From an uncultured Clostridium sp. (lineage in GTDB: Bacteria > Bacillota > Clostridia > Lachnospirales > Lachnospiraceae), in NCBI GenBank assembly GCA_958349075.1, contig CATWBR010000045.1:1-15349 (forward strand): a stretch of DNA of 15,349 nt, read 5' to 3'. Position numbers and translations under genes: made by a program. Numbering within the stretch: position 1 is the first letter of the stretch; every line of letters begins with the position of its first letter. Below the pieces are notes generated by a model that saw nothing but the letters and a program-made list of their open reading frames with translations, was not told where the DNA came from and made no database searches. This document shows positions 13,747 through 15,349 of this stretch, piece by piece.

Positions 13747-15231
13747 ATGAATAACATACCGGACGTAAAGATAGGAATTGTGGCCGTAAGCCGGGACTGC
13801 TTTCCGGAGAGCCTTTCTGTAAACAGGAGAAAGGCACTGGTGAAGGCTTACAGGGCAAAATATAACGAAAAGGATATTTATGAATGTCCTGTCTGCATTG
13901 TGGAGAGTGAAATCCACATGGTACAGGCGCTGGAGGACGTGAAAGCGGCCGGGTGCAACGCGCTTGCAGTTTACCTTGGAAACTTTGGCCCGGAGATATC
14001 GGAGACTTTGCTGGCGAAACATTTTGACGGTCCGTCCATGTTTATTGCGGCGGCCGAGGAGAGCGGAAACAATCTGGTTCAGGGGCGCGGTGATGCGTAC
14101 TGCGGCATGTTAAATGCAAGCTACAACCTGAAACTGCGCGGGATCAGGGCGTATATCCCGGAATATCCGGTCGGTACGGCCGAAGAATGTGCGGATATGA
14201 TTAATGAATTTATGCCGATTGCCAGGTCCGTTGTGGGACTGTCCGATCTGAAAATCATTAGCTTTGGTCCAAGGCCATTGAATTTCCTTGCCTGCAATGC
14301 CCCCATTAAGCAGCTTTACGACCTGGGAGTGGAGATTGAGGAGAATTCCGAGCTGGATTTATTTGAAGCATTTAATAAACATGCGGGCGATGCACGAATT
14401 CACGGCGTAGTAAAAGAGATGGAGGCGGAACTGGGCGCAGGAAACCGGAAACCGGAAATTCTGGAAAAACTGGCACAGTATGAACTGACGCTGTTAGACT
14501 GGGTGGAGGAACATAAGGGATACCGTAAGTATGTGGCAATTGCAGGCAAATGCTGGCCGGCATTCCAGACGCAGTTTGGATTTGTACCATGTTATGTGAA
14601 CAGCCGTCTGACGGACCGGGGAATCCCGGTATCCTGCGAGGTGGACATCTATGGTGCCTTAAGTGAATTTATCGGGACCTGTGTAAGCGAGGATGCGGTA
14701 ACCCTCTTAGATATCAACAATTCCGTACCGTCCGACCTCTATGAGGAGGATATAAAAGGAATCCACAATTACAGCCAGAGGGAGACATTCATGGGCTTCC
14801 ACTGTGGCAACACCAGTTCAAAGAAACTTTCGTTCTGTGAGATGAAATACCAGCTCATCATGGCCAGGGCACTTCCCGAGGAAGTAACACAGGGTACGCT
14901 GGAAGGCGATATTGTGCCGGGCGATATTACATTTTTCCGCATTCAGAGCACGGCGGACTGTAAACTCCGGGCCTATATCGCCCAGGGAGAGGTTCTTCCG
15001 GTAGCGACCCGTTCCTTTGGAGCCATTGGAATCTTCGCAATTCCAGAGATGAACCGTTTCTACCGTCATGTGCTGATCGAGAAGAACTTCCCGCACCACG
15101 GAGCGGTGGCATTTGGCCATTACGGAAAGGCAATCTATGAGGTGTTTAAGTATATCGGTGTGGACGTGGAAGAAATTGGATTCAATCATCCGAAAAATAT
15201 GCTGTATAAGACCGAGAACCCATTTGCGTAA
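13747..15231 (+). CDS. L-fucose/L-arabinose isomerase-superfamily protein
   Basis: This 494-residue protein resembles the FucI/AraA isomerase superfamily, metal-dependent enzymes that interconvert aldoses and ketoses. I place the start at ATG 13747, since GGAGG (13734-13738) is eight bases before it. An in-frame ATG at 13732 overlaps that ribosome site and has none of its own; using it adds only five residues. The C-terminal part carries the probable metal ligands E298 (SCEVDIYGAL) and D322 (LLDINN), 24 residues apart as in E. coli FucI. A histidine-rich block FPHHGAVAFGHYGKA (448-462) may supply a third ligand. The substrate is uncertain: D-arabinose, L-fucose or another sugar is possible. 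With the adjacent FGGY kinase it forms an isomerase-kinase pair, the usual first two steps of pentose or deoxyhexose use. Confidence 0.8.
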   Translation: MNNIPDVKIGIVAVSRDCFPESLSVNRRKALVKAYRAKYNEKDIYECPVCIVESEIHMVQALEDVKAAGCNALAVYLGNFGPEISETLLAKHFDGPSMFIAAAEESGNNLVQGRGDAYCGMLNASYNLKLRGIRAYIPEYPVGTAEECADMINEFMPIARSVVGLSDLKIISFGPRPLNFLACNAPIKQLYDLGVEIEENSELDLFEAFNKHAGDARIHGVVKEMEAELGAGNRKPEILEKLAQYELTLLDWVEEHKGYRKYVAIAGKCWPAFQTQFGFVPCYVNSRLTDRGIPVSCEVDIYGALSEFIGTCVSEDAVTLLDINNSVPSDLYEEDIKGIHNYSQRETFMGFHCGNTSSKKLSFCEMKYQLIMARALPEEVTQGTLEGDIVPGDITFFRIQSTADCKLRAYIAQGEVLPVATRSFGAIGIFAIPEMNRFYRHVLIEKNFPHHGAVAFGHYGKAIYEVFKYIGVDVEEIGFNHPKNMLYKTENPFA

Positions 15232-15276
15232 GGGGCCCGTTTTATTTTGAATCCGGCCTGCTTTGAGAGAAACTTA

Positions 15277-15310
15277 AAGATCAGGGAACGTCAACAGCCC
15301 TGATAATCTT
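15277..15310. other. Hairpin-forming inverted repeat after the isomerase gene
   Basis: ATCAGGG (15280-15286) and CCCTGAT (15298-15304) pair perfectly across 11 bases. In an alternative register AAGATCAGGG pairs with CCCTG plus ATCTT with a three-base bulge. No T-run follows on the + strand, so it is not a canonical terminator for the isomerase gene. The opposite transcript would run into a moderately T-rich stretch, so a terminator for a convergent gene beyond the window is possible. Confidence 0.3.
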
Positions 15311-15349
15311 GAAGAAATAAAAACCAGAAGAGACGCTGCCATCCTGATA

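Noticed and set aside
12557..13858. Long open frame on the - strand, 433 codons, opposite the sugar kinase
   Set aside because: It mirrors the coding pattern of the kinase gene, has no recognisable domain, and the + strand protein is clearly real.
15212..15250. T-rich stretch after GGGGCCCG at the isomerase stop as a terminator
   Set aside because: No stable stem precedes the T-rich bases; the GGGCCC palindrome is too short to form a loop.

Overview
The window looks like chromosomal DNA from an anaerobic Firmicute, most likely a gut Lachnospiraceae relative of the Enterocloster/Hungatella kind. This placement is inferred from strong AGGAGG-type ribosome sites, roughly even base composition with AT-rich spacers, and the gene families present; no rRNA or marker gene is there to prove it. 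All eleven genes lie on the + strand. I see no mobile element, tRNA, rRNA or CRISPR array.

Region A (182-6590) is a five-gene operon-like run. It holds a family III (CaiB/BaiF) CoA-transferase, two further family III CoA-transferases that are tandem duplicates of each other, a 412-residue double-hotdog MaoC-type hydratase, and a MatC/DASS-like carboxylate permease. A 16-bp hairpin at 6709-6743 probably ends or attenuates this transcript. Region B (6860-9873) holds a seven-bladed-propeller lactonase-family protein, a PrpF-superfamily double-bond isomerase and a small nitroreductase-family flavoprotein. Together A and B read as uptake of a carboxylate, possibly opening of a lactone, shifting of a C=C bond, CoA activation by transfer, and hydration of the enoyl-CoA. 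That resembles mesaconate, itaconate or methylitaconate chemistry, but no lyase, thiolase or dehydrogenase is inside the window, so the substrate is unknown.

Region C (9874-11033) is an IclR regulator with a convincing extended -10 promoter, a leader of about 147 nt rich in inverted repeats, a TTG start and a strong terminator at 11002-11033. IclR proteins often control neighbouring aromatic or carboxylate catabolic genes, so it is the likely regulator of A and B.

Region D (11034-15349) is a separate sugar module: an AraC-family regulator with its own promoter, a xylulokinase-type FGGY kinase and an L-fucose/L-arabinose isomerase-superfamily protein. The kinase promoter has a perfect TATAAT but no -35 box, as expected if the AraC protein activates it. 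No xylose isomerase is present, so the real sugar may be D-arabinose or another pentose rather than xylose.
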